This document shows, piece by piece, positions 13,183 through 19,708 of a DNA stretch of 26,753 nt. Below the pieces are notes generated by a model. That model saw only the letters and a list, made by a program, of their open reading frames with translations. It made no database searches and was not told the origin of the DNA. The translations under genes were made by a program, and so were the position numbers. The stretch's first letter is position 1. Every line of letters starts with the position of its first letter. This stretch comes from a virus. The DNA lies in IMG/VR virus record IMGVR_UViG_3300030104_000601, positions 1-26,753 of that record; one strand, written 5' to 3'.

Positions 13183-13543
13183 AGAATACGACATACAAGA
13201 TTTGCAACTAAAATGTGTAGAATTAATAAGCTTGACTTTAGTCGAGTTAGGACAAGTTAAAGACGAAAAACATATTGTAATACTTGCACAGTCTTTATCT
13301 AATGACCTTATAGAAGATTTTAGTAATTTATATTTCGAAGATATACAAGCTTCTTTTCGTCAAGGTGTGAGACACAGCGAACAATTTGTACTTAACGTAT
13401 CTACATATTACAAATGGATCAAAGCACATAGACAGTTAATATGGAACGAAGCAAGTAAAGAACCTGAACGACAAGACAAAAGACTAAAATATAGAAGTCG
13501 TAAAGGTACAGGTTTAATATCAATACAAAAAAAATTAAAATAA
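13172..13543 (+). CDS. Helical early protein, probable replication accessory
   Basis: The 123-residue protein is almost all helical: ELISLTLVELGQVKD, ILAQSLSNDLIEDFSNLYFEDIQASFRQGVR in part, and the block LNVSTYYKWIKAHRQLIWNEA, with a basic C-terminus. The 'L..DL.EDF.NL.FEDI..AFR.GVR' and 'YKWIKAHRQLIWNEA' patterns are familiar from proteins placed after the initiator gene in many Bacteroidota phages, but no function is established to my knowledge. Position suggests a helicase-loader or recombination-accessory role. Its start overlaps the end of the initiator gene by 11 bases, so the two are probably made together. Confidence 0.6.
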   Translation: MKIKEYDIQDLQLKCVELISLTLVELGQVKDEKHIVILAQSLSNDLIEDFSNLYFEDIQASFRQGVRHSEQFVLNVSTYYKWIKAHRQLIWNEASKEPERQDKRLKYRSRKGTGLISIQKKLK

Positions 13544-13544
13544 A

Positions 13545-13766
13545 ATGAACGATAAAAAACTTTTAGAAGAACTAAACCAATTAATAGAAAATATATTATG
13601 TCCTATGGATTTAATGGATAGTATAGACGAGTATGTAAGAATAAACATTTTAGAAGTGTTAAATGAAATCAAAAACGGCAAAATAAATCTAGAAGAAACT
13701 ATATACAAATTAGATTTTGACAAACGATTTGAAGATGATTTAAAACAATATGAAAATGAAAACTAA
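13545..13766 (+). CDS. Small acidic hypothetical protein
   Basis: The 73-residue product is acidic and helical (LLEELNQLIENI, SIDEYVRINILEVLNEI, YKLDFDKRFEDDLKQYENEN). It starts one base after the preceding stop and overlaps the next gene by 17 bases, so it is part of the early operon. There are no Cys pairs, membrane segments or known motifs. Small acidic helical proteins of phages may be DNA mimics or inhibitors of host enzymes, but nothing here proves that. Confidence 0.55.
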   Translation: MNDKKLLEELNQLIENILCPMDLMDSIDEYVRINILEVLNEIKNGKINLEETIYKLDFDKRFEDDLKQYENEN

Positions 13767-13938
13767 AAGTCCTATAGAAAAGTCATGTGAAATAGCTGAC
13801 GAACTTACTAAAGGATTTAAACAGTCTTTAGTTCGTGCAATAGTTTTAACCGCTATAACAAATTTAGACGACCACGATCATAACAGATTATATGAACAGC
13901 TTTTTATAAAAGATATAAATAATAATAAAACAAAATAA
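13750..13938 (+). CDS. Small hypothetical protein
   Basis: The 62-residue protein starts at ATG 13750, with a second ATG two codons later at 13756; either could be used. The body is one predicted helical hairpin (SCEIADELTKGFKQSLVRAIVLTAI, DHNRLYEQLFI) and a poly-Asn/Lys tail. I see no known family. It lies between an acidic small gene and an HTH gene in the early operon. Confidence 0.5.
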   Translation: MKMKTKSPIEKSCEIADELTKGFKQSLVRAIVLTAITNLDDHDHNRLYEQLFIKDINNNKTK

Positions 13939-13940
13939 AA

Positions 13941-14177
13941 ATGAAAACAATTAAAGAAAACGAAGTAAAGAACCAAACAGACGCAGTATTATGGCACTTA
14001 CAAAATTTAGGAGGCATAACAAGCTGGCAAGCAATTCAAGAATATGGCATTACGAGACTGTCAGACAAAATACATAAACTAAGAAGAAGGGGTTACGACA
14101 TTAGTAGTACATACTATAAAAAACGTACTAGATTTGGACATAAGACTACTGTAGCACAATACTTATTAAGTATGTAG
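13941..14177 (+). CDS. Winged-helix protein (HTH_39-like)
   Basis: The 78-residue protein resembles the short phage helix-turn-helix family: NQTDAVLWHLQNLGGITSWQ (helix 1 and turn), AIQEYGITRLSDKIHKLRRRGY (helices 2-3, 'A...YGI.RLS..I..LR..G'), then a DISSTYYKKRTRFGHKTTV wing. It probably binds DNA as a transcriptional regulator or helps replication. It is the last gene of the first early block: directly after its stop come a TGTTAATAA repeat and the near copy of the TATATTATAT box before the NinG-like gene, so it may act on those sites. The last point is inference. Confidence 0.75.
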   Translation: MKTIKENEVKNQTDAVLWHLQNLGGITSWQAIQEYGITRLSDKIHKLRRRGYDISSTYYKKRTRFGHKTTVAQYLLSM

Positions 14178-14208
14178 TGTTAATAAATAAAAATAAATCG
14201 TTCATTTT

Positions 14209-14218
14209 TATATTATAA
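14209..14218 (+). promoter_or_regulatory. Near copy of the TATATTATAT box before the NinG-like gene
   Basis: TATATTATAA (one mismatch at the last base) ends 19 bases before the GTG start at 14238, the same distance as the exact copy before 2661. A TGTTAATAA repeat at 14178-14186 lies upstream as it does at the early promoter. It probably starts the second early/middle transcript. Confidence 0.5.
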
Positions 14219-14237
14219 TATATGTAAACTTGTAAAT

Positions 14238-14636
14238 GTGAAAACAATAAGTAAACTAAAAAAAGAACTTGACAAATGGTTTAGTCTTTATATACGTTTA
14301 CGAAATTCAACACCGCAAGGCATGGTACAATGTTGGACTTGTGGAGCTTCAAAACACTATAAAAAAATGCATGCAGGTCACTTTATGAGTAGAAAACATT
14401 TATCTACAAGGTGGCACGAAGATAACGTACAGGTACAGTGTCCTAAATGCAATTTATTCGGACAAGGTGAACAATATACTTTCGGTAAACTATTAGACGT
14501 GAGAATAAAAGAAGGCTTAGCAGACAGTTTAGAAGAACTTAGTAAGACAACTGTAAAAATTATGCGTCACGAATACAAAGAACTAATTACTAAATACAAA
14601 CAAAAAGTAAAACATGAAGAAGCCTGTTTGTCTTAG
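14238..14636 (+). CDS. NinG/Rap-like recombination protein
   Basis: The 132-residue protein matches the lambda NinG (Rap) family of Holliday-junction/recombination nucleases. It has CWTCG (C32, C35), MHAGHFMSR (H45, H48), RWHEDNVQVQCPKCN (C68, C71, N72) and a G-rich segment, then a C-terminal helix region. The two Cys pairs make a zinc site around an HNH-like core. The start is GTG at 14238; the ATG at 14236 is out of frame and meets TGA at once. It heads the second early block after a 60-bp gap with promoter signals. NinG normally boosts recombination and repair of phage DNA. Its end overlaps the next gene by 23 bases. Confidence 0.85.
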   Translation: MKTISKLKKELDKWFSLYIRLRNSTPQGMVQCWTCGASKHYKKMHAGHFMSRKHLSTRWHEDNVQVQCPKCNLFGQGEQYTFGKLLDVRIKEGLADSLEELSKTTVKIMRHEYKELITKYKQKVKHEEACLS

Positions 14637-14976
14637 TATACAACACGAACTATTGTTACATGATTATTTAGAAGCAATAGATTTATACGTAGAAGATGTT
14701 ACAAGCACAAAAGAAAAGTACGAAGATTTTTTAGAAATAAGCAACATAATAATAGAACACCACAATAATTACCAGTCTAATAATTTAGGTCAAGCAAACT
14801 ATAGTGACTTTATGTCTATAATACCTACACATTTTTCATGTATGGTAAACGGTTATTTGACAGGTTTAGAAAATAAAAGAAATAGAAGTAAGGTACGATT
14901 ATACAAACATGTAATAAGTGAAAAGTCGCATGAGTTAATAGAAGACATATCTAAACTACAAACAATATATGAATAA
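14614..14976 (+). CDS. Hypothetical helical protein
   Basis: The 120-residue protein is polar and helical, with HELLLHDYLEAIDLYVED and EKYEDFLEISNIIIEHHNNY in the first half and GYLTGLENKRNRSKVRLYKH in the second. I find no catalytic or metal motif and no TM segment. The gene overlaps the NinG-like gene by 23 bases and the sigma-like gene by 8, so it is made from the same transcript. Function unknown. Confidence 0.55.
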   Translation: MKKPVCLSIQHELLLHDYLEAIDLYVEDVTSTKEKYEDFLEISNIIIEHHNNYQSNNLGQANYSDFMSIIPTHFSCMVNGYLTGLENKRNRSKVRLYKHVISEKSHELIEDISKLQTIYE

Positions 14977-15526
14977 AATATATAAGATAATAGCAGACCT
15001 TAGAGAAAAGTTTGTGACTATGACTTACGGTTTAACTACAGACAAAAACGAAATAGACGAAGTAGTACAAGAACTTATGTTATACTTTTTACAGATGAAC
15101 CCTGAAACACTAAAAAACATATATAAAAAAGACGGTAAAAAAGGTATTATAAGCTACGGCGCTGTGGTAATTAGAAGGTCACTACAAAGTAAACACAGTC
15201 CTTATTATTATAAGTATAAAAAATATTATACACGTTTAGACGACAGCTGTAATATTTCTAGAGAAACTATTGACGGTGAAATAATACCAGCTAAATACAT
15301 ATATAATTTACCACAGGAAGAACAAGACAAAAAACATATAAAACTACAAAACATAGATAAAGAAATAAACACTATGTACTGGTATGATCGTGAACTATTT
15401 AAGTTATATTATTATGAAGACAATACATTAGATAGTTTAGCAAAAAAAACAGGTATAGGTAGAAACAGTTTGTTTAACACAATAGACAATGTCAGAAACA
15501 TATTAAAAGCAAAGTTAAATGAATAA
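14969..15526 (+). CDS. Sigma factor-like protein
   Basis: The 185-residue protein looks like a small sigma-70-type factor. Residues 1-80 (LREKFVTMTYGLTTDKNEIDEVVQELMLYFL in part, then SYGAVVIRRSLQSKHSPYYYK) correspond in pattern to region 2. Residues 135-182 (LFKLYYYEDNTLDSLAKKTG, then a recognition helix GRNSLFNTIDNVRNILK) correspond to the region 4 helix-turn-helix. Proteins of this type are found in flavobacterial phages. It would direct host RNA polymerase to phage promoters, and the TATATTATAT boxes are its natural candidates, but that link is inference. A terminase-small-like or general HTH protein is less likely. It overlaps its neighbours by 8 bases on each side. Confidence 0.65.
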   Translation: MNKIYKIIADLREKFVTMTYGLTTDKNEIDEVVQELMLYFLQMNPETLKNIYKKDGKKGIISYGAVVIRRSLQSKHSPYYYKYKKYYTRLDDSCNISRETIDGEIIPAKYIYNLPQEEQDKKHIKLQNIDKEINTMYWYDRELFKLYYYEDNTLDSLAKKTGIGRNSLFNTIDNVRNILKAKLNE

Positions 15527-15926
15527 GTTTTTAGTAGACAAAAAAACCTATAAAGAACGATTAGACATATGTAGAGGTTGTAAACATTATTTTAAATATA
15601 CAGGTAATTGTGGTATTTGCGGTTGCTTTATGAGAATAAAAGCAAGTATGTCAATTATGGAGTGTGCAGACGATCCAAAAAAATGGATAGCGACGCAAGA
15701 ATACGAAACACCAAAACAGTTACCTAAACATTTAATAAAAGAAGTAATAGAAATAATGCCAGATTTAAAAAATGGTAAAATAAAAGATCACGAAACAAAA
15801 AAGAAATTAATTGAATTGTATAATACTATATATGACTTTAACTACAAAGTAACAACAAATTGTGCTTCGTGTTTAAGTACAGTGTATAATGGAATAAAAA
15901 AAGTATATGACGAAAACAAAAAGTAA
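15519..15926 (+). CDS. Cysteine-rich zinc-ribbon protein (DUF6171-like)
   Basis: The 135-residue protein has an N-terminal zinc cluster: ERLDICRGC (C18, C21), then GNCGICGCFM (C31, C34, C36), then C49 in MECADDPKKW. This arrangement is found in a small family seen in many phages. The C-terminal half is separate: an LPKHLIKEVIEIMPDLKNGK helix, a basic helix and a final NCASC pair near 114-118. It may bind nucleic acid or the transcription apparatus. Function is unproved. It is coupled to the sigma-like gene by an overlap, and that association suggests a role in gene control. Confidence 0.6.
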   Translation: MNKFLVDKKTYKERLDICRGCKHYFKYTGNCGICGCFMRIKASMSIMECADDPKKWIATQEYETPKQLPKHLIKEVIEIMPDLKNGKIKDHETKKKLIELYNTIYDFNYKVTTNCASCLSTVYNGIKKVYDENKK

Positions 15927-16260
15927 ATATTATTACGATACAGAAAGAAACATTGACATTAACTGTAAAAATGAAATAAACCCAAAAATGTTAATGACTA
16001 AAGAACAGCTAGGACTGAATAAAACTAAAACAGGTGGATTGCATAATGATAGTAGAGTACCTAAATATTATAAAGGCAAAGAAGGCTATGAAGCTAGAAA
16101 AGTTTGTGACAATTTTGATTTGTCGTATCATTGCGGAACAGCAGTTACATATATATTAAGAGCATATAAAAAACATGATAAACCAATAGAATGCTTAAAG
16201 AAAGCAATAGCACATTTAGAATTTGAAATAGATAAATATGACGAAAATAATAAGAGGTAA
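15907..16260 (+). CDS. DUF3310-domain protein
   Basis: Residues about 45-110 fit the DUF3310 family: SRVPKYYKGKEGYEARKVC, then DNFDLSYHCGTAVTYILRAY, then IECLKKAIAHLEFEID. These match the pattern 'HYk.g..e.......f.l....GNAvKYilRa..Kg...eDL.KA..yle'. In many phages this domain stands alone or is fused to nucleotide-metabolism proteins, and its exact activity is not known. In this copy, the usual His of the first motif is Tyr, and Asn of G-N-A is Thr (C-G-T-A-V). The gene overlaps both neighbours by about 20 bases. Confidence 0.78.
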   Translation: MTKTKSKYYYDTERNIDINCKNEINPKMLMTKEQLGLNKTKTGGLHNDSRVPKYYKGKEGYEARKVCDNFDLSYHCGTAVTYILRAYKKHDKPIECLKKAIAHLEFEIDKYDENNKR

Positions 16261-16465
16261 AAAAATAGGTAGACACAAAGAAACTAAATACTTGAGTATA
16301 TTTCCTGACTATGACGATAGAGACTTAAGCAAAAAGATAATGAAAATACCTAAAATAATAAAGCATGATATTAGCTGGGAACTAATTACGGGTATGAAGT
16401 ACAAAACAGAACGTCAAGAAGTTCAATATTTAAGAACTAAACACACACCAGAAAACCCTGTATAA
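16238..16465 (+). CDS. Small hypothetical protein, first of a related pair
   Basis: The 75-residue protein is basic. Residues 38-58 (KIIKHDISWELITGMKYKTE) are clearly similar to residues 4-20 of the next, shorter gene product (IKNDISYELMFGVQKLN). This suggests a tandem duplication. There is no known domain. Its start overlaps the DUF3310 gene by 23 bases. Confidence 0.55.
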   Translation: MTKIIRGKKIGRHKETKYLSIFPDYDDRDLSKKIMKIPKIIKHDISWELITGMKYKTERQEVQYLRTKHTPENPV

Positions 16466-16615
16466 ATGAAAACAATAAAAAACGATATAAGCTACGAACT
16501 AATGTTTGGTGTGCAAAAGTTAAATAAAAAACCAATAGTTAAATATACTGAAAATAAGTACACAAAAAACATTATGAAATTCTATAAACTAAATGAAAAG
16601 AAGAAAACTAAATAG
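16466..16615 (+). CDS. 49-residue protein, second of the related pair
   Basis: ATG 16466 comes directly after the stop of the preceding gene, with no bases between. The 49-codon frame reads MKTIKNDISYELMFGVQKLN and then a basic end (KFYKLNEKKKTK). The segment IKNDISYELMFG matches IKHDISWELITG in the upstream gene, which supports a real protein rather than a chance frame. Function unknown. Confidence 0.6.
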   Translation: MKTIKNDISYELMFGVQKLNKKPIVKYTENKYTKNIMKFYKLNEKKKTK

Positions 16616-16718
16616 TAAGAACCCTAGATATTTACCAAAAGAAAAAATGAAGAAACAAAAAAAGGTATTAATGAAAGAAACAAAATTATTTAAAATGTAT
16701 TTTTGTTATGAACTATAG
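16593..16718 (+). CDS. 41-residue basic micro-protein
   Basis: The frame starts MKRRKLNSKNPRYLPKEKMK and ends CYEL. It overlaps the upstream gene by 23 bases and the HNH gene by 11, the same type of overlap seen between real genes here, and it fills the gap. It is very Lys-rich; composition alone could make such a frame in A-rich DNA, so it is uncertain. Confidence 0.4.
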   Translation: MKRRKLNSKNPRYLPKEKMKKQKKVLMKETKLFKMYFCYEL

Positions 16719-16719
16719 A
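16705..16719 (+). repeat. 15-bp direct repeat GTTATGAACTATAGA, copy 1
   Basis: This sequence covers the start codon of the HNH gene and the stop of the micro-ORF before it. The same 15 bases occur at 20429-20443 over the start of another gene. In both, the upstream micro-ORF ends Y-E-L-stop and the downstream protein starts M-N-Y-R. Confidence 0.6.
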
Positions 16720-16923
16720 CAACTTTACGAAAAACACATAGAGAAAATACCTAAAGGTTGGCACGTACACCATATAGATTTTAACCACAATAATAATAGT
16801 TTAGATAATTTAATAGCAGTGCCAGAAAAAGTACACACGGTAATTCATCAGTATGGATATATGCCAAAAGACGAAATACAAAATTTAATACAGATATATA
16901 AAGAAAATGAAATATTATTGTAA
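16708..16923 (+). CDS. Mini HNH-type endonuclease domain protein
   Basis: The 71-residue protein is an HNH core: IPKGWHVHHIDFNHNNNSLDNLIAVPEKVHTV (14-45), with H21, H22, D24, N26, N34 and H43 in the places of the ββα-metal site. It lacks the extra DNA-binding (AP2 or zinc) domains of homing endonucleases. HNH proteins encoded near terminase take part in DNA packaging in several phages; this one is six hundred bases upstream of the small terminase gene. It could instead be a remnant of a free-standing homing enzyme. The start overlaps a micro-ORF. Confidence 0.75.
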   Translation: MNYRQLYEKHIEKIPKGWHVHHIDFNHNNNSLDNLIAVPEKVHTVIHQYGYMPKDEIQNLIQIYKENEILL

Positions 16924-17149
16924 TATATGTGGTAACACAAAAGAATTGTTTAAGTTTAAACTAACATTTGACGAAACATTAAATAAATTAGTAAATAAAG
17001 AAGCTATGTGTTGTGATAAAGAAATGGAATGTACAACAAAAGATGACGGTATACCGACTATCATACGAAACGAAATGAAACATAGTTACAGTGAAAGTAA
17101 AAAACATGTAGACAGAATAATGAAAGGTAACAATGCAAAAGAATTATAG
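16907..17149 (+). CDS. Small zinc-ribbon-like protein
   Basis: The 80-residue protein begins MKYYCNICGNTKELFKF, with C5-x2-C8, and has AMCCDKEMEC (C35, C36, C42), a possible zinc ribbon. A basic C-terminal half follows with NEMKHSYSESKKHVDRIM. The pattern occurs in short phage proteins of unknown role. It overlaps the HNH gene by 17 bases and the next gene by 17. Confidence 0.55.
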   Translation: MKYYCNICGNTKELFKFKLTFDETLNKLVNKEAMCCDKEMECTTKDDGIPTIIRNEMKHSYSESKKHVDRIMKGNNAKEL

Positions 17150-17375
17150 AACCGAAGCACAAAATAAATATTACTTTAAATGTATTGTAATACCGTTGGG
17201 TAAGTTCTTAGGTTACCATAAGTACGAAATGCACGAAGAACTAAAGAGACTATTTATAGAAGATACAAGTAAAGAACTTAATACAGTCGATTTTAACGAC
17301 TATTGTGAACAAATACGTATCTGGTCTTATAATGAATTTAATATTGTCTTAGAAGAACCAGAAACAAACAAATAA
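17133..17375 (+). CDS. Small phage protein of a common unknown family
   Basis: The 80-residue protein has the pattern RTEAQNKYYFKCIVIPLGKF, then GYHKYEMHEELKRLF, then TVDFNDYCEQIRIWSYNEF. The arrangement 'RT..QN.YYw..v...a..lG....E.H..lk..f' with 'st..F..yi..i..wa...' is widespread in phages and is at times compared with NinB-type ssDNA-binding proteins. The specific role is not established. It is the last gene before the terminase transcript and ends 21 bases before its ATG. Confidence 0.65.
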   Translation: MQKNYRTEAQNKYYFKCIVIPLGKFLGYHKYEMHEELKRLFIEDTSKELNTVDFNDYCEQIRIWSYNEFNIVLEEPETNK

Positions 17376-17383
17376 GAAGTTTT

Positions 17384-17393
17384 TATATTATAT
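17384..17393 (+). promoter_or_regulatory. TATATTATAT box 3 nt before the small terminase ATG
   Basis: An exact copy after a T run ends three bases before ATG 17397, identical in spacing to those at 2008, 5119 and 19091. It probably starts the packaging transcript. Confidence 0.5.
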
Positions 17394-17396
17394 ACT

Positions 17397-17753
17397 ATGG
17401 AAAACGAACAAAAACGAACACAAAGCAATAAAAAGAAACTAATAGAAGCACTAGAAAAGTCATTAGGTATTGTAACAGAAGCGTGTGAGAAAGCACAACT
17501 AAGTAGAACACAGTTTTACAAATGGTACAAAGAAGACAAAGACTTTAAGAAACAGGTAGATAGTATAGAAGGTAAATTTATAGACTTTGCAGAAACACAC
17601 TTAAAAGAACAAATTAAAAACAATAACACACAAGCTACTATATTCTATTTAAAGACACGTGGACGTAAAAGAGGTTACGGTGATAGTCTTGATATTACAA
17701 GTGGTGAAGAACCTATTACAATAAACGTAAAGATTAATGGCGTTGAATATTGA
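17397..17753 (+). CDS. Terminase small subunit
   Basis: The 118-residue protein has an N-terminal homeodomain-like helix-turn-helix (KKKLIEALEKSLGIVTEACE, then AQLSRTQFYKWYKEDKDFKK), a central helix (IDFAETHLKEQIKNNNTQATI) and a short ending ITINVKINGVEY. It resembles phBC6A51-type terminase small subunits, which bind the packaging start site and load DNA onto the motor. The C-terminal part matches 'ATIFYLKTRGRKRGYG', typical for the family. Its end overlaps the large subunit start by 17 bases, the usual pairing. Whether it defines pac or cos is not visible. Confidence 0.85.
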   Translation: MENEQKRTQSNKKKLIEALEKSLGIVTEACEKAQLSRTQFYKWYKEDKDFKKQVDSIEGKFIDFAETHLKEQIKNNNTQATIFYLKTRGRKRGYGDSLDITSGEEPITINVKINGVEY

Positions 17754-19053
17754 TGCTAAGTTTACTAAGACACAAGAACAAGCATTAGAATACTTATTTG
17801 ACAATAAGACTACTGAAGTATTATACGGCGGTGCAGCGGGTGGTGGTAAATCATTTATCGGTTGTGCATGGATAATACTATTTTGTTTAAAATATCCTAA
17901 GACAAGATACTTAATAGGTCGTAGTAAATTAGACACATTAAAAAAGACGACTTTAAATACATTATTTGAAGTATGTAGTTTGTGGGGCTTGAAGTCAAGT
18001 GACCATTATAATTTTAATGGTAGTACAAATGTAATTACTTTTATGAATGGTAGTGAGGTTATATTAAAAGATTTATTCTTATACCCTTCAGACAGAAACT
18101 TCGACAGTCTAGGATCATTAGAAATTACAGCAGCATTTATAGACGAAGCTAATCAAATAACAGAAAAGGCTAAAAACATAGTAGCGTCACGTATAAGATA
18201 CAAGCTTGACGAACATAAATTAATACCTAAAATATTATTAACATGTAACCCTTCTAAAAACTGGGTATATACAGAGTTTTATAGACCAGCTAAAACAAAT
18301 ACATTACAATCATATAAAAAATTCATACAGTCATTAGTAGACGATAACGAATATATAAGCATGCATTATAAAGGACAATTAGAGAAACTAGACAGACTTA
18401 GTAAAGAACGTCTGTTATATGGTAACTGGGAGTATGACGCATCAGACGATAACTTAATAGAGTATAACAGCATATTAAATCTATTTAATCAAAACGGTGT
18501 AGAAGGTCAGAAATATATTACTTGTGACGTAGCAAGGTTCGGTAATGATAAATCAGTAGTAATGTTATGGTCAGGTAAAACAGTTACAAATATTAAAACA
18601 TTTGACACTAACACAATAACAGAACTAGCTGACTACATAAAGACATTACAACAAAAAGAAGCTGTAAGTTTAAATAACATTATAGTAGACGAAGACGGTG
18701 TAGGTGGAGGTGTAAAAGATATAATAAGGTGTAAAGGGTTTGTCAATAATAGTAGACCATTAAAAAATGAGAATTACCAAAACTTAAAAACACAATGTTA
18801 TTATAAATTATCTGACGAAATAAATAAAGGTCAGATAGGTATTAACACAGATAATATCACAGTACGACAAAACATAATAGAAGAACTAGAACAAGTAAGA
18901 AGTAAAGATCAAGACAAAGATACTAAACTAAGAATAGTAGACAAAGACACAGTAAAAGCAATTATAGGTAGGTCACCTGACTATGCCGATTGTTTAGCTA
19001 TGCGTATGTATTATGAAATAGATAGTAACTTCGGTAAATACTACATACAGTAA
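17737..19053 (+). CDS. terL: Terminase large subunit
   Basis: The 438-residue protein is the DNA-packaging motor and nuclease. The ATPase domain has Walker A GGAAGGGKS (31-39) and Walker B AAFIDEA (132-138), with the following TCNPSKNW (169-176) as the coupling motif. The nuclease domain has acidic residues of the RNase H-like fold: D264 in TCDVARFGND, D318 in IVDEDGVGGG, and D415/D418 in SPDYADCL. The domain order and length are normal. It docks to the portal, whose gene lies in a quite different place (6626). Codon use is like that of the neighbours. A 37-bp gap with the recurrent box separates it from the tail genes. Confidence 0.96.
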   Translation: MALNIDAKFTKTQEQALEYLFDNKTTEVLYGGAAGGGKSFIGCAWIILFCLKYPKTRYLIGRSKLDTLKKTTLNTLFEVCSLWGLKSSDHYNFNGSTNVITFMNGSEVILKDLFLYPSDRNFDSLGSLEITAAFIDEANQITEKAKNIVASRIRYKLDEHKLIPKILLTCNPSKNWVYTEFYRPAKTNTLQSYKKFIQSLVDDNEYISMHYKGQLEKLDRLSKERLLYGNWEYDASDDNLIEYNSILNLFNQNGVEGQKYITCDVARFGNDKSVVMLWSGKTVTNIKTFDTNTITELADYIKTLQQKEAVSLNNIIVDEDGVGGGVKDIIRCKGFVNNSRPLKNENYQNLKTQCYYKLSDEINKGQIGINTDNITVRQNIIEELEQVRSKDQDKDTKLRIVDKDTVKAIIGRSPDYADCLAMRMYYEIDSNFGKYYIQ

Positions 19054-19077
19054 ATTTTAAACTAAATATCAATTTAT

Positions 19078-19087
19078 TATATTATAT
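19078..19087 (+). promoter_or_regulatory. TATATTATAT box 3 nt before the tail chaperone ATG
   Basis: An exact copy ends three bases before ATG 19091 in the 37-bp gap after terminase. It probably opens the tail transcript, which may run to the end of the window and, by the circular reading, on into the tape measure gene. Confidence 0.5.
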
Positions 19088-19090
19088 ATT

Positions 19091-19708
19091 ATGAAAGTAA
19101 ATGTCATAGAAAACAAAACTACTAAAACATACAACGTGCCAGCTACATGGAACGAATTAACATTAGGTCGTTATATGCGTATTATGAAAGTTTTAAAAGA
19201 CGAAGAAGAAACGTCAGACATAGAAAGACTTGTTAGAATAATTAACTGTTTGTCTAAAATACCTAAGAAACACATTTATAGTTTAGAAGTTAATAGTTTA
19301 AAAAAATTAGGTAAACATATAACAAGCTTTTTAGAAAGTGAACCTAATGATGAGTTAGAACACTTTGTTACTATAGAAGATATAGAATACGGTTTTCATC
19401 CTAAATTATTTGATATGACATTAGGCGAGTTTGTAGACTTAGAAACATATATGAAAGACATAGACAATAACATGCATAATATCATGTCTATATTATACAG
19501 ACCAGTAACACAGAAAGACGAAGAAAATAAATATTTAATTGAAGAATACGAGCCTAGCGAAGAACGGGCAAACCTGTTTAAAAAACATTTAACAGTAAGG
19601 GAGTTTAACGGGGCTTCGGTTTTTTTTTCGGATTTAGAAAGACAACTTTCGAACAATTTGCTCAGGTCTTCAATACAGAAATTGAAGAAGAAGAAGAAAA
19701 AAACATAG
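19091..19708 (+). CDS. Tail assembly chaperone, short (G-like) form
   Basis: The 205-residue unshifted product resembles Bacteroidota phage tail chaperones: NVPATWNELTLGRYMRIMKV, EHFVTIEDIEYGFHPKLFDM, TLGEFVDLETYMKD, then MSILYRPVTQKDEENKYLIE, and NGASVFFSDLERQL near the end. It should bind the tape measure protein during tail assembly. The last part (residues 180-205) becomes Lys-rich (KLKKKKKKT), with rarer codons (TCG, TTG, CTC, AGG) than the neighbours. This suggests that the frame after residue 179 is the less selected one. A T9 run at 19620-19628 permits the -1 shift to the longer form. Confidence 0.8.
   Translation: MKVNVIENKTTKTYNVPATWNELTLGRYMRIMKVLKDEEETSDIERLVRIINCLSKIPKKHIYSLEVNSLKKLGKHITSFLESEPNDELEHFVTIEDIEYGFHPKLFDMTLGEFVDLETYMKDIDNNMHNIMSILYRPVTQKDEENKYLIEEYEPSEERANLFKKHLTVREFNGASVFFSDLERQLSNNLLRSSIQKLKKKKKKT

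Noticed and set aside
19695-19701. A7 run as the main frameshift site
   Set aside because: Zero-frame codons AAG AAA AAA ACA do not give a canonical heptamer, and the -1 frame before this point already reads as phage-like protein; kept only as a second possibility.
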